Shown here in pieces: positions 22,561 to 37,200 of a DNA stretch of 64,000 bases (positions are counted from its first letter, which is position 1; each line of letters opens with the position of its first letter). The stretch covers positions 1,054,001 to 1,118,000 of the forward strand of contig BGZK01000009.1 in assembly GCA_005406025.1 (NCBI GenBank), written 5' to 3'. The translations under genes were made by a program, and so were the position numbers. The notes under the pieces are model-generated. The model worked only from the letters and a program-made list of their open reading frames with translations, did no database searches and was not told the DNA's origin. The stretch comes from Eumeta japonica. Its lineage: Eukaryota > Arthropoda > Insecta > Lepidoptera > Psychidae.

Positions 22561-25074
22561 TAAACTGCGCTTCGCTTGTGAAAGCTTAATTATAAGCTTT
22601 CAATAACTCAGCGAGTTAGAAAACCTGAAATAATATGTCGTATTATGTATTATTGTAATAACATAGTGTATCTGTGGAGCGTGGCGGCTGGCTGCGCAGC
22701 AGACTCTCGAACGGCAGGGCCGGGAGGATCGCAAGGAGCAGCGGGGCGGCGATCTGCACAAAAAAACGTATTGTTAAGTAAGAGCGCTGGGAGCGGTCGC
22801 GCGGTGGCGTCCGTTCCGGGCGGGCGATCGAACTGAACTGTATATATATTTCCTTGATCCCTAGTACTAAATAATATTTCTCAATTACGATTCCGATTAC
22901 AGTCTTGTAAATTAAATTTAAAGCAAATTTTAAACGCTACTTTTCCTCTACATTCCTATCCCGATCTCGATCTCGATTTATTATATTGAACATAACATTC
23001 GCTTAAATATGTATGCGGTATGGAATCGATAATGCGTCTTTCCGTAAATATTCTAATCTTCTTTTTTTTTTAGAACAAATTTGAAATATAAACCATAGTT
23101 ATTGAAGGAGCCTACATGAGTAAATTAATAAATAAGTAAGTATAAATTTAATAAACAAAAATACGAATATAAATATAATTTGCAAATAAGCAGCCTATAT
23201 ACAGGATAGAAACGATCATGCATCTTTCTGCAAATATTCATTATCTGCTCCTTTTTGGCATAGTAACTACAACATGTGTCATTGAAAATTAGAATTCACA
23301 GAAATTCAACTCCCAAAGGGATGAAATGAAGCCATAAGCGTTTAATAGAAGTTTATTTAATTTTAAAATGAGGTTAAATTAAAAAAAAATACGTGTAGAT
23401 TTTGGAGAAGGTAGGTAAGAAAATTGTACTTATGAGCTACTATTTCTGGTATTTATAAAAATAAACACTCACTATAATTTTGGGAGCTTTATAGTTCATT
23501 TATTTTTTACGCTATGTGTATGAACTATGTTTCTTATAAACATGAACAAACTATCACAGAAGTTAAACACTCTTGAATTAATAGTTTCTCTTAATATCGA
23601 CCGTACAACGTCATTAGGCAACGAACGACTGCAGTGGTACTGACATTGTGAACTTACGTGAAGTTCAACGAAAAGTAGGTTTTTATTAATATAAGTGTTA
23701 CGTTTAGAAATTAATGTTGTGCGCGATTAATATTTAAGCGTTTAATAACAATGTTTTCACCGCTCTATATATATATATATATATATACTACTTTAATATT
23801 CTAATACACTTAAGTTAATTACAAAATCATTGTGGGTTCAAAACTGCGGCCCGAAGGAATTTATGAATAGTGGCTACGTTAAACCCCTCCCTCGTACAAT
23901 GTAAACCTATAATAAGGGCAAAGCCTATGTGTCAGTCGGTAGAATGAAATCTTTTGAATCTGTATTCATTATTTCCAAAGATCACAATAAACTTTTAACA
24001 AACATTCATCATTTACTGTCTCATATTGAGTTGAGTAGATTAATTATCTAACTCATCAGTACATAATATAAATTATAAACAGTAATAAATATACGAAGAT
24101 TTTATGTAGGTATACACTTGCTATTAATTACAATTTAACACTATTCAAACGTGAAAACGAACTGTAGACACTTTTTGAAGTGAAAACTTCTTTAGTTCGT
24201 TTAGTTTAGTGATTTGAAACTCGATGTAACGAAAAAGCGACAGTAAACAGAGACAACTATGTACATCTATAGGATTAGTGTGCGAGAGAATAAGATAGAA
24301 TGTGAGACGAAATAGAATGTCTGCGAGAAAATGAGATAAAATATAACATAAGATAGAATGCGAGAGAAAGAGATATGTGTGCTTATGTGCACCTACTTAT
24401 TGTATCTATTCAAATTGAAAACATTGAATTTGAATCGTAAAATGTAAAATAACTTTTGCATTTGGTACCAATATTATAATAAATATACTCTATAATCAAT
24501 CTAGTCCTGATACTGTATCGTCTTATTTGCTCGCAGTTTAATTTTCTGAACGTTTCACTTTTGACGTTTTCAATATATCTAATTAAAAAAATTGTCCGTA
24601 TGTCAGTGTTTTTGTTTTGCAAAGTTCAATTTTGCCAAAGTATAAAAAGCAGCACATGGAGGGAGACGCGCTATAGCTATTGTGTTCACAGTTACTCTTA
24701 CTAAAGAATTTGTTTGTTTGTTTTTTGCCCTTTTCAATCTTTCAAATCCTTATAATCCTGTATAATCTATATTCTAAGTCGTGAAAGAAATTTTCTGAAC
24801 ATAGATTAAGAACTGTTTTTAATTTTAAACCACAGATAAATACATGTTAGATTTAGCCCTTGAAACCATAGATAAAACCACTGATATTAAACACTATACA
24901 TTCTATGACACTTAATTCAAATCTAAACAACATTGGTTATTTTGTGCTCTCTTCAAATCAAACCAAAGCGTTAGTCAAACGATTTGCAAACTTGTGATAC
25001 CGGCGTTTTTTTTTTTATTCCCTAAGAAGTTCAATAATTTGAGTTTATAATAATTACTACATTATCTTTACCTA
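22561..25074. other. Intergenic region upstream of Gemin5
   Basis: Mostly AT-rich. It contains a GC-rich islet (22680-22835) of unknown origin, an (AT)n run at 23764-23787, and a degenerate GA-rich repeat at 24280-24375. A TATA-box-like gtataaaaagcagcacatgg lies at 24641, about 430 bases upstream of the Gemin5 ATG; whether it is used is unknown. No gene is supported. Confidence 0.4.
24280..24375. repeat. Degenerate 'gatagaatgcgagagaa' repeat
   Basis: About five imperfect units containing agatagaatg or aatagaatg followed by a gagaga-type stretch. Simple-sequence origin is likely. Confidence 0.55.
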
Positions 25075-25271
25075 ATGGATGAGACTGTAATATTTCCGTC
25101 TTGTCAGTGGTTCAAAGAATCAGGATTAGTTGTAAGTAATGATGGGTGGATAATATACGGAGGGCCTTCCAAAAGTCTTTGCATCTTGGAACCTTTGCCA
25201 CCAAATGATGAAAATGTCGGCCAGCAACAAAAATATCGTGCACTCGTGATACCTCGTGCACAAGGGCAAAA
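25075..25271 (+). CDS. Gemin5: Gemin5 exon 1
   Basis: MDETVIFPSCQWFKESGLVV... through PRAQGQ, leaving two bases (AA) before donor gtaggt. They complete Lys with exon 2. It encodes the first strand of the propeller; CQWF corresponds to the NWY region that in human Gemin5 contacts the snRNA cap. Confidence 0.85.
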
Positions 25272-28200
25272 GTAGGTATATGTATATCACTTTTTTTATT
25301 AAACATTATTTTCTCTAAACATGTGCCCAAGTTATAATAATTATATTACTTATATTATTACTATATAGTATTGCATTTCAAATGGTAAAAAAAAATATTT
25401 TTTGGGTTGGGTATTAGCCATTACATAAAATATGATAGAATACTATTAGGTTATGTGAGGTTTGTGGTAACAGTGTGACAAATGAGCGGAGTGCTTTAAG
25501 AGTACACGCGTAACTAACTAATCGTAACTGTGCTTAACCTTCTAAGTATGGACATTTCTTTTTCATAGCACTAGCCTGGACAAAGGGTTTCTTAGACCCC
25601 TGCTGTGGGGGGGGGGGCCACCTTGACAGAAATTAATATAGAAATTGATGAACAAAGACTTTAAAACGATTGAATGGGTAATAAATAAACATATTTAGGG
25701 TAGGAATAATCAACTTTATTGTAAGAAACCATAAATTCTTATAAAAATTAAACTATATGGCATTTTCAGTCTGCTTCGACATGAGATCACTTATATATAA
25801 ATAATTCAACTTTTTAAAATAACATTATCAAATAAATATTTATTTCTTAAATTATAATAATAATTAAACGAAAAAAAAAAAACAAAAATTCAGTCATATG
25901 GATCATAATAAAAAAAAATGACAGTAGATCAATAGTACAAAAATTATTGACTTGAACATTGCAGACATATGGGTTTATTGCACGCTGTCTTCCTGTGCAA
26001 TTTTGGTGAACATAGATGGCATGTCCCTTTTTTATTCTGCCCTGATTTTTGTGGTTGAACATCTTCTGGTGGCTTATCATCACCCAGATCACTCCTAAGC
26101 ATTAACCTTAATTCCTTTGGCATCCCTTTTGTTGAACTGTAGTGTCTTTGCATATGAGACACGCCTAGAGAACGTGCTAACTTTTTCCAAAAGTCCCTTA
26201 CTCTATTTGTTTACTTTGGCATTGATTATACAATATGCAGGCATTGACACCACTCAAATTGAGAACCTGAAGGAATATGACCATAGGCCAGTTTGTCGGC
26301 TGCATGAATAAATTGAGCACTTATCAGTTTCGTCAACATCTCTTTTAGTGGAATTATAATAGTATAATTTCCGGTTTGTTTGGATCTGCATCTATTTGGT
26401 CATTGTAATGCATGAAAGATATAAGAACCACAACTTTATTTTGTTTGGTGAAATGCAAGCATAATGTATTTGCCTAGTAAAGTCGAACAGAGTGGAGCCA
26501 ACTTTTCGATTCTTATGTGGCAGGAACTCACGTAATGGGTACCTCACATTTGTTCTTTTTTACTGTTCCTACATATGTTAGATTCCTCTTAGCAAGTTTA
26601 TCTACCAATTCCACAGAAGAAAACCAATTATCTGTGGTGACATTCCTATTGCTTCCTTGGATTGGCTTCGTTAGTCGGAGGACACATTGAGTAAGAATGA
26701 GATACTTCTTTTCTTCTGATGTCATTCCAATACTGTCAGATCCTTCCCCGGCATATATGTAGCCATTGTAGAAGTAAAATGTCTTGGTGTCACACAAAGC
26801 TCGAATAATCAATCCATATTTGCCAGGTTTTTTTGGCATATAGGAAATAATTTGACTTCGCCCATGGAACTTTACCAGCATCTCATCTACAGTGACACAT
26901 TCGCTCAGCTCCTAAAGTTTTTGAGAGTTACTAACAAATTTGTCAAAAATATTCGATATAGCTGCCACTTTATCATTTTTTTTTACTATTCCACATGATC
27001 AGCTGGGTTGTCAAAGTGTAGGCATAACTGCAGAACCAGAAATCAAGTTTGTGACATACAATATCTGAAAATTTCGCAACCCGTACCATCCATTGCAAAT
27101 AGATAAGCCGTATCTTCGTGATTAGACTTCAAGACTGCTGAGTAGAACAGTAAACCTAAGAAAGCAGTTAACTCGATGAATCTAGATCTTTCAGTTCAGG
27201 CCTGTCTTTGCAAACAAACTTAGTTAAGAATTCCGATATTTTTATAATAGTCCACATTATAATTTGTTGACGCATATCTTCATCGCACAGCTTATTCCAC
27301 ACACTGTAAGGGTCATCGCCATCCACGGCAGTTACTCTTGAAGAAGATGAACACAAAATTATGTCATTTTTGAGTGTTCGTACCCGACTGTATGGTGCAT
27401 TTTTGGACCACTTGTAATGGTTTTTGCCTTAATAGTAATTTGTCGCCGTTAGCTCTGAAAATGGGACGTCATCAACAGAACTGCTTGAGTTCGAGCTTTC
27501 ATGGCTAATCACTTCGTTTCTCATTTCATGCTCGTCATTCTCTTCATCACTCTCATGATGACGATTTAGCTCCTCTTCATCAACATATAATATAGAATTG
27601 TCTTCTGCCTCCTCACCTGATAAATCTGAATCTAACAACATTTTATTCATCGTTTCCTCGAAAAGTGGATATTTCTATTTGAAATATTTTTCGTGGTGTT
27701 GAATTACTCTTTTTTGACATTGTTCTTTTTATACCGGACTTGAACTTGGATTACTATTTTCAACCATTATAAATGAAATTATCTAAAATAAAAATAAATT
27801 ATATGTGAATATTACCTGTATGACAAACGTGGACATGGGGTCTTACAGATTCCACCCATACTTTGAATTGACATAACTTATCTAATACACACCAAGCGAC
27901 GCAACTTCCTTCCACGCCGGCCGTGTGGCGACTAAATTTGTAGCTACCGAGACACTGGCGGCGCGGGTATAAAGAGACAGTTGAACCTCGATAACTCAAA
28001 CCTCGGTAACTTAAAAATCTCTGTAACTTCAGAAAATAATATGTTCCCTTCCCATCAGAGCCCAAAACCTCTATAACTTAAAATATGCAAACTCTATAAC
28101 TTAAATAAGTAATCTCTGTATTGGCCCTCAGTAACTTAAAGAAATGTTTCCACAACCTCTATAACATAAAATTGTTTGTCAATGAGTCATTTTGAAAGAG

Positions 28201-31200
28201 TGTGCAAAACAAAAGGTTTCGGTATTTATTGCTTGCACGTGTTCACTAGTTAAATTGTTAACGTAAACAATACATATGTCACCTATTGTTTGCTTCTTCG
28301 AAATTCTTTAAAGCTTTGCAGCGGTTAGCCTTAAGACATAAGTAAGCCTTGGATCATAAGTTTTTGGTCATTGTCCGGGAAACATTGCTTTACTTACTGT
28401 GTGATAAAACTGGCTTAAAATGAGTTCAAAAAGAAAACTAACAACACCTACATACTCTGATAAAGGGTGGAACAAGGGTATATACATACATATGTACATA
28501 CCTACCTCTATATTAACCTATCCCTAACATAGACCCTTGATAACTTAAAACCTCTATAACTTAAAATATTTTGTGTTTCCCTTGGACTTTAACTTATCGA
28601 GGTTCAACTGTATTATTATTCGAGGAAATTCAAAAACACGAATGGTCTGTAAGACCCCTTGTCCACAGTTAAAGGTTAATGTTTTTCTTATGAGTTATAG
28701 GATCTTGGATTAATAATTTCATTCATCAAAGGGTAGACATATTTATATATATTACATGAATGGTTTCATGCATTATACTGCATTATATCATATATATATG
28801 ATAAGGATGTACAATACAATGCATGCATGAAACTCTGCCACTCTGAAAGTCCTGCGAATGATGTAATGCACAAATTTAATGCTCCCCGACCCTTCCTTCT
28901 CCCCTACATGCCAATTTTACACTATTCTGATGCTTTCGTTACTAACTTCACCGCAGCAAAATTTCATGTGTCGTACTATACTCCCCTCTATATCTCCTCT
29001 TTCAAGCTAAATTCCTATAAAGAGGTACTTGACCAGGAGTGAGTTGGTGAGCCCTTGAGTATTTAGTTCCAGCACATGAGCAAAATTTTGATGGGAGTAA
29101 AGGTACCTCTCGAGATATGTTTAAAACAAATAAACATCAATATGAAATCATTTATAAACAACTGAATTCTACTATTTTTAAAAAAAGAATACACTGAGAT
29201 TACAATAACAATGGCTAGTATCATTATTGCATTGCCTAAGGTTAAAAGAGATTACTAACAGCCAGCTCTCTTACAACTCCGCTTAGGCTTCAACAATTTT
29301 TAAATCTGTTAATTTGAAATTCTCTTGCGGCTCAAGTAGTGGTGGCTTAGTAATTAACAGTATTGCTTTTGAATTGCAAGGTATGGATTCAATGCTGAAA
29401 ATGGGCAAATAGACCATTGAGTTTTTTACTCAATTTAAATTAAACATTAATTTACAATTAACAGATTCTACCTGTGTGTATCTGGAATTAATTAATTTAT
29501 ATTATATATTGGCCAATCATGCTCTTAATTAAGATCCTGGTCGTTATCCCTTTTTTGATTCTGATCCTGGTCTTGCACACAATGCCAATTAATCTCACTC
29601 TTAATTACAATTTTGGTCCTGTTCACAATTCTTATCTTGGTACTGATTCTTATTCTGATTCCAGTCACGTTCTGGACTTTAATTTTAGTTACTCACTTGA
29701 ATTGATCTTGATCCTGTTTTTGATTTTGATCCCTCTGACTCGATATTGCTTTCTGTTTTCCCATCTTGCAATTTCAATTTCTCTATTGGTCGTGGCTCCG
29801 ATTTGAGTGAAGCTGAGGTAAATGTATCATAATAAAATTTAAACTATACTATTTATTAGAAACTGTAATAGCACAAATACATAGATGAAGCAAAGGTGAA
29901 ATATAAATAATCTATTTTATTCTGGTTGCTTCTTTTTATTAAAGGAATTTTTAGAACATGTTCAGTAGTTTAGTTTAACAGTACATTTACACAGACAAAG
30001 TCAGGGACGATTTTTAGTATTTTTTTTAGACGCCTTGTTTGTGAATACAACATATCACTGGTTTTTATTAATTTTATGAATGGCTTAGGCATGCAAAGAA
30101 AATGAACCAAGTTACACACTTATTGTAAAACATACATCTCACCGTTTTGAATAAGCCTTATTATTTATATTAAATTTCATAATTGTACTTTGCTGTATGT
30201 AAGAATTTCATATGAAAGTTTGTTTTTCACCAGTTATAAAGTTAATATTATTTTAATTTGTTTTCATTTTACTTTGTATATTGAAGTATTCATGGGAATT
30301 CATAATTGTACAGTATAATGCATGAAGGTCTGCTATTCTGAATTGCCTGAAAATGATGTAATGCTCAACTTTAATGCTTCCCAACCCTTCTCCATCGCGT
30401 GCCAATTTTATGCCATTCCGATGCTTTCGTAACTAACTTTACAGTGGCCGAGTTTCGTGTTTTGTACTGTACAACTTAGTTCGTTACAAATGTTGTATTG
30501 TTGTGCATATTTTTTTATGTACATATTCCTATTAAATATTACAGAATCGTTTGTTTGGACGTAACACCAGAATGGCCAACAAAACGTGCTGTTATAACAG
30601 GCACTGCAGATGGGTCAGTGAAACAATGGAGTTTAGAATATGTAAATGACAAACTAACTGCTAAAGCCACCCATTCACATGAAGTTCACAGGTCAGAAAA
30701 AGAGGTATGCTCAAAGAAAAATTTATAAGAACTATTGTTTTGAAATATGGACAGTTATATATAGGTGTTTAATCTTAGACACCAATAAGTGTATGTAACA
30801 ATTTAGTTTATTTATGTTATAAAAGATGCACAATTTTTCTTATTTCTTCATTAACTAAAATAACCTAAATGTATTTAGTTTTGATGTTAAACCATAAATA
30901 TTCATTACTGGCTTTAAAAATCCTTCACATTATACCATTAACAATATTTTAGTGACATTCTTTGTCATACCAAAAAGGATACAATATTCCTAAAGAAACT
31001 GTTATTAAGATACACTTTTATTTATAATCTGAAATGACCTATTGAAAGTCAGTGTTGGAAGTTTGTGTTTGTAATAAAGTAATTTTTTCTTATTAGTTTT
31101 TTGTACAAAAAGCAGATTCATTAGAGATGAAATACCATAAATTTGGTCCAGTAGTTTGAATATTCCCTGAGCGAAACTATTGAAATAAAGTTTTTAGAGT

Positions 31201-34200
31201 GTTATCTTCACCGAACTTTCTCTGCGCATAGGAGTGATGAGGTGACCTAATATAGTGTAGGGGGCCCAATGGGAATGTGGTTTGATCTTATGGCATACAT
31301 AGATTGAAGTTATACGACCCTCATAGAATTTTCTTGACTGTCCCGAAACACTTAGATACTCTTCTCTTTTATAAAGACAATGAAATATATCTTCACTGTT
31401 ATATCACTAATAGCTGAATAGTAATGACATGCATTGTCAGTAATCGTATTCTACCAAACTCCACTAAATGACTAGATACTGCTGGTTTCAATATTGATAA
31501 CAAGGAAAATTAATAATATTTACATTTAATTATGAGATCAATATCTTTTAAGAAATAAAACTATTGATATGTACAAATCAAAAAAAAAATATTGACTGAC
31601 TGATTCAGTGACTGGTTAATCACCCTTAAGAGGGTGATAAGGAGGGTGAACTTTTATATGTAACTAAGTACAATTAGTTTTGAAGTGAGTCAAGGTAATT
31701 CCTATTTGGACTTTTCAAATAAAAAAAATATATTTCAGGGTTTTTGAAAATATCTCTGGGCTGGCAAAATGGTCTTGAAAAGTTAGAGCCAAAAAATTGG
31801 TATTCTAGGTCTTTGTTACAGATAAAAAAATAAGTACATCAATGTTTTTGTGAACTTAATACCTAAAAGAGTGGAATGGAGAGTGAAAATTTGTATAGGG
31901 CTTTTGAAGCCACATTATTTTTATGTATGTGTTGATATGGCTGACAAACTGAGAGTCCTGTATTGTGTGAACCGAAAATCATCTAAATGGTGGCATGAAT
32001 TGCTCTGGGAAGTCCTAAACATAGCATTTGTAAAAGTCTTTATCATTCACTCTGATCTTTGAAAAAATGTCATGAAACCTTTTCGACTTTCACAAAGGTT
32101 AATGACAATGAAAAATGCTGGTCACAAAAAAGGTCTGTAGGTGGTAATGTTTCAAGACTTGATCCTTCTAAAAGCCGCAAATCCAATTAATCTACTTTGA
32201 GAGAAGTATGTTTAGATAACAGATGGACACATTGGCCTACATTCGCAGAATAGATGAATGTGTGAGGTTTGTAGCATGAAGAAGAGACAGTCAAAACCTC
32301 AGTAATTGTTTCCATTGCAATGTATTTTTGTGTCCAAATGATAAAAACATGTTTCCTTGAATACTACAGCGTAAACGTTTGATCTCATTATATCAAAATA
32401 TATAGTTTTTAATTTTATATGTTGACTTAGTTTCTAAATTTTATATTCTTATGTTCCTAATAAAGTTCCTAACACTATGGTGTATAAAGTTACTGACAGT
32501 ACAAACTAGTCTAGGACAAAAAATAATACTTTTAGGCACACTAAAAATCTGAAAAATATTTATGCATTTTCTTGTACTTTCTTAACTAATATAATAAAAT
32601 GAAATTGTAGACAATCATAAAAAATAGATAATCTGCTATGAAAGGGTTAATAACAATAATAAAATAATAAGTGTTACTCTTATTATGTAGTTAGAGCTTA
32701 AGAATTTTAAGAGTAATTTTATAATAATGTATATCTACATTTAGTTTATTACATTGTTTATAACTGATCAATGAATGATATTATTACATATGTATCATAC
32801 ATACTTAAATAAGTACACTTGATAAACCTCTTGATTTTTACTTGGTTTGTACATAGAATAACCATGACCACATAGTATATTACTTTATGAAGAGCTTAAG
32901 GTATAAGGTCTTTCATATTAATTATAACCCTTAGCCACCTAACGTGTATTCTAGTAACACATCCACCTAACGTCAGTCATGGTGACCGCTTGCGTTTAAG
33001 TATTATTATAATGGTAAAAAGCGCAAAAATTGCTGTAAATCAAAACTACATCATGTTTTTCAATTGTTTTTATTTCAAATTGTTTTAATAAACTTTTCAA
33101 ATTAACACTTTTACTTTTTACTATCGTTAATAAAAGTTGACTTACAAATATTTTAACAAATTATAGGTTTTTTAATTAAGCTGAGATCTAAGCAATAACA
33201 ATCAATGAGACTTCTTAATTTTTAATTATTTTAGTAACTTAAACATATAATCTCTTATACAAAACTATCATTGGCACAATCAAATCACAATCATGAAAAA
33301 ATTACAGCTCCCTAACATTTACAATTTTTCGCGGCAGTCTACACACATTTTTTGAGAACACTCAACACAAATTGGATTTTGCACTGAAAACACAAATGGA
33401 ATGTTTTACGTTTCTTCTTTGGGTCACACGTTGAGCAAGTTTTTCGTGATTCTAATTTGTCAGAACTGCCTGCCGAAGATGTGCTTGGCTGTTCATCTAT
33501 TTTGAGAACCCGGCGAATAGCATTTTGAAGTTCTCTTTGCAATCCAAACTGGTTTACTCGACGTCTTAAATGGGGTTCGATAAGATCTTCAGCCAGTCGT
33601 TTCATGAAATTCAGTCTGAACACCTTTTTCTGAGATTGGTTCATGCTGCTGATGATGTATGCATTTGCTGCAGATACATCCAGCATTCTGTAGAAGACCA
33701 CCATTGGCCAGCGCTGTGTGCGTCGAAGTTGAGTAAATGGCACATTTCTGATCTAATGTGTCGACGCCACCTTTGGTGCTATTATAGAAAGTTATCATTT
33801 CTGGCTTTTGTTTTGTGGATCGATGGTTGGCGCGTGATGCATGCTGGAGAGAACAAGCACGGCTTTGTTATGCTTTGGTACATAAGATACCAATGTTGCA
33901 TCAGACGTGAATCCAAAATCGAAGAGCCAACTTCCGATGACGGCTAGGCAAAATTGAGGAGGTACTTCCCTTTTATTTTTTAGGGTACCCACAAGTGTCA
34001 GCTGTTTTGCTTTAGAATGTTCATAAGCTCCACTGAAGTAAACCAATTGTCAACAGTGACATTTCTGTGGGTTCCTTCTATCGATGAAATCAATCGCAAA
34101 ACTGCTTGCGTGGGTTTGTTCAGTCTTTGGTATTCAACGGGCAAGCCTTGGCTATCCGAGTCTTTCCTAAGTATAAGTAGCCATCAGCAAGGTATCCATT

Positions 34201-37200
34201 TTGGCGTCAGTCAGGCCCATAATTTTCAACCCATATTTATTGGGTTTTCGGCATGTACATTTTAAAGCTGCACCTCCCGGAAACCCACCAACATCTCGTC
34301 AATACAAGTGTAACTGCCAATTGAACAAACTTCTTTGCAGTTTTGTATCAGCTTATCAAACAGCTCAGATATAGGTGCAGCTTTATCAGTGCTACGGCGT
34401 TCATCTCTGGTGCTCGCATCATCAAATCGAAGGCAATTTAGCAATGTTTCAAACCTGTTCTTGCTCATTGTACAACGATAAATCTCTCTTCCTGTGCCAT
34501 CTGTGCTGTATCAACATGTGTAATGTGTGTGGTTTTCTTTGAAAATTGCGGTATAGTACAACATACCGATAAAAGCCTTTAGTTCCACTACATCGAGGTC
34601 TTGAATACATGTCTGAATTCGATAGTTAGGTCTTATCTTTCTAATTTTTTCGTTTGTATGCTTAACAATTACTTCTAACATATCATCAGTGAAAAATAAC
34701 TGCCATATATCGATTGGTACTGTATTTCTGTTCAAAACATATCTAAAGTTCCTTTTCAATCCTGGCGGTTGACAAACGATGTTGTGTTGCAAAGTCCTTG
34801 ATCTCGAAACTGGAGCTTGAGACGACCAACGGAACCGATTTTTTCCAAAGTAGTTCCGGTACCTTGCCAATGGAACATCATCATCGGAAGATGCATCATC
34901 ATCAACTGGCAGATCATCATCATCAACTGGCAGATTATTGACGTCTTCATTTAACTCGTCAACATCAATATCAGAGTCTGATTGACACTCACCATCAATG
35001 ACGTGGTCTACAGGTACATCTTCAATGTCACTGCAATCTTCATTTGGTATTTCCGGCACGTCCCTTTGATCCTCGGAATCTGAGTCACACTCTTCTAACC
35101 ATCTACTTATATTTTGATCACGTTGAGACATGATAAATCTAAAAACAACAAGAAAGTGTTAACACTAAAAGTAACGTAACAACCTAACGTCGGTCACCAT
35201 GACCGCATACGGAATTTATTTACCTGAATCTTTTCACTGCCCGCACGTGTTGCTTGGTCGGGAGCGGAGCGCAAACTGAGAGGGAGGGGAAAAAGTACAC
35301 AGAGTCACAGGCTTGTGGCACGCGTAGTAACGGAAATATTTGAAAAAATATATCGAATGGAGTCACTGTGACCGACGTTAGGTGGTTAAGGGTTAAAGAT
35401 CATAGGAAAATGTTGCCCTTCTGCAGTGGGGTGATATAAATCTAATGCAACAATATGACATGTGTTAAAACTTTACTGGAAATCATATTCTATCTGACAT
35501 GATGAAAATTAAAAAGATATAAAAATGTTCACTTATTGTACTAAGTGAAAAGAAACAATAGCAAAAACTACTCATGGAGGCTACAACTATAATTTTATAG
35601 TTGTAGCTATAGTTTTAAGAATGATTAGTTTTGATATATAGAAAGATGTAAACTCTGTTTTGATCTTAATAACATCAATTATTTCTCTATTTTTTTTAAT
35701 GAAATATTAACATTCTTGTTGTTCTAGGAAGCTGTGGGTGTTGGTTACTGCACTGGAACTTGTGCTATAACAGTGGGCAGTTACGGTTCTTTAGTTAAGT
35801 GGGACATCAATTCTAATATTGTTAAAAATTACAATACCATCAAAGGCTTAAAACCTACATGTTTAAAATGCTCTCCACATTTACCTATGCATGTAGCTAT
35901 TGGAACTAAGCAAGGAATTGTTCTTGTACTAGACTTAACTGGTATGTATATTTTTTCTTTTCATAAATCATCTTTCCGTTCAAACTAATTGGCTCAACAG
36001 ATGTTTTCCTCTTTCAGTTATGTGGCATACCCATACAGAATATTCCTGTGGCTCCGCCCACGTGGACATACAATGAATTCTGTAGTCAATAAAAAATCCT
36101 TAGAGTTATGCCATGTCTGTCCATCTATATGTCTGTCTGTTTATCCGTGGCTTAGCTTAGAAATTATTAGTACTTGAAGGCTTTAATTTAGTATGGGTGT
36201 ATATGTTAATCACACTGATAAAATGATAGAATAAAATCTTGAAAAAAAATTTTTAGGGCATCTCTAATATGGAAAGTAGAAGAGATGAATTTTTTTCTCA
36301 TCTATCTCATGGTGTGGGGTACAGTTAGATAACCAATTGAAAATTGTTAACTGTCTATGGAAATCGTTTATGAAATATTAAGCTTAAACTGGCATACTTT
36401 GTTAAAGTCAAGTGTTCCCATGTGAGGTAAATGGTTATTTATGGATATGTGAAAAGATTCTCGGCAACAGTATATACATACAGGATGGAATCGATCATGC
36501 ATCTTTCCACAAATATTCATAATCTCCTTTTTAGGACATCTTGGGGCCGTCCATATATTACGTCATTCTAAATTAGGGGGGTTGGTCTGCAGATGACGGT
36601 ATATGATGGAGAAGGGGCGTTTCGAAATTGACGTCATTGTTGTGATACCAGTTACTCCTAAATGTACAATGGTATATTGTACTCGAGCCAAAATGAATAT
36701 GGGGAGGATACGGAGATATTACCGTGATCCAGGATTTGCAGGAATGGGTGAAAACTCCGTGGGAGCTATCCAAAGAAAACTAAATATATGTATAGAATAG
36801 GGAAGAATAAACTATTATATTAATGAACATTGCCAAAGTACATAATAATAAAAAAGATGATTCTATAACAAAACGTTTTAATGTTATCCTATTTTTTCAA
36901 ATCCGCAAATGTTTTAATTTTGTCAAACTGGGAAATGACGTCAGTTTCGCGAGAGGGGGGGGGGTCATTAGGAAATGACGATAGGATGATTGGGGGTCGA
37001 AAATCAGCAAAAATCGATGACGTAATATATGGACGGCCCTTTGCCAAAGAAACAATAGTCATTGAAGTAACCATTTTTGAGAAAAATAGCTCATAACGTA
37101 AACATATAAATGCTTTGTTTAAATTTGTGTCACTAAAAACAACTTAATTAAAAATCTAATTTCTGTCAAATATAGAACTTAATCAGAGTGACATTTAGAA

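Larger units (their letters stand above)
25574..28668 (-). mobile_element. piggyBac-type element 1, with a nested MITE
   Basis: The left end cctggacaaagggtttctta is matched by the right end's inverse (ctgtggacaaggggtcttac), followed by TTAA at 28669-28672, the target site of piggyBac transposons. The left TTAA is not preserved. A further copy of the terminal motif (gtggacatggggtcttacag) is internal, at 27831, just upstream of the gene. Minus-strand transposase remains lie at 25944-27650. The 27978-28610 segment is a later Tigger-like MITE. It is in Gemin5 intron 1. Confidence 0.75.

Noticed and set aside
22645..22836. 63-codon Gly/Ala-rich ORF
   Set aside because: A short frame in a GC-rich islet with no similarity or splice signals.
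24641..24700. Gemin5 core promoter at the TATA-like gtataaaaagc
   Set aside because: It lies 430 bases from the ATG with no initiator at the expected distance. The evidence is too weak to annotate as a promoter.
29333..29405. A functional tRNA gene
   Set aside because: A- and B-box-like words are present, but no acceptor or anticodon stems can be paired. Kept only as a possible SINE fragment.
29519..29806. 95-codon hydrophobic protein (ILILVL-rich)
   Set aside because: Encoded by the degenerate 24-bp repeat. Similar pseudo-proteins appear at 56854-57063 and 63613-63807 from the same repeat.
33570..34265. Plus-strand ORFs of 82-125 codons
   Set aside because: Antisense shadows of the piggyBac 2 transposase pseudogene.
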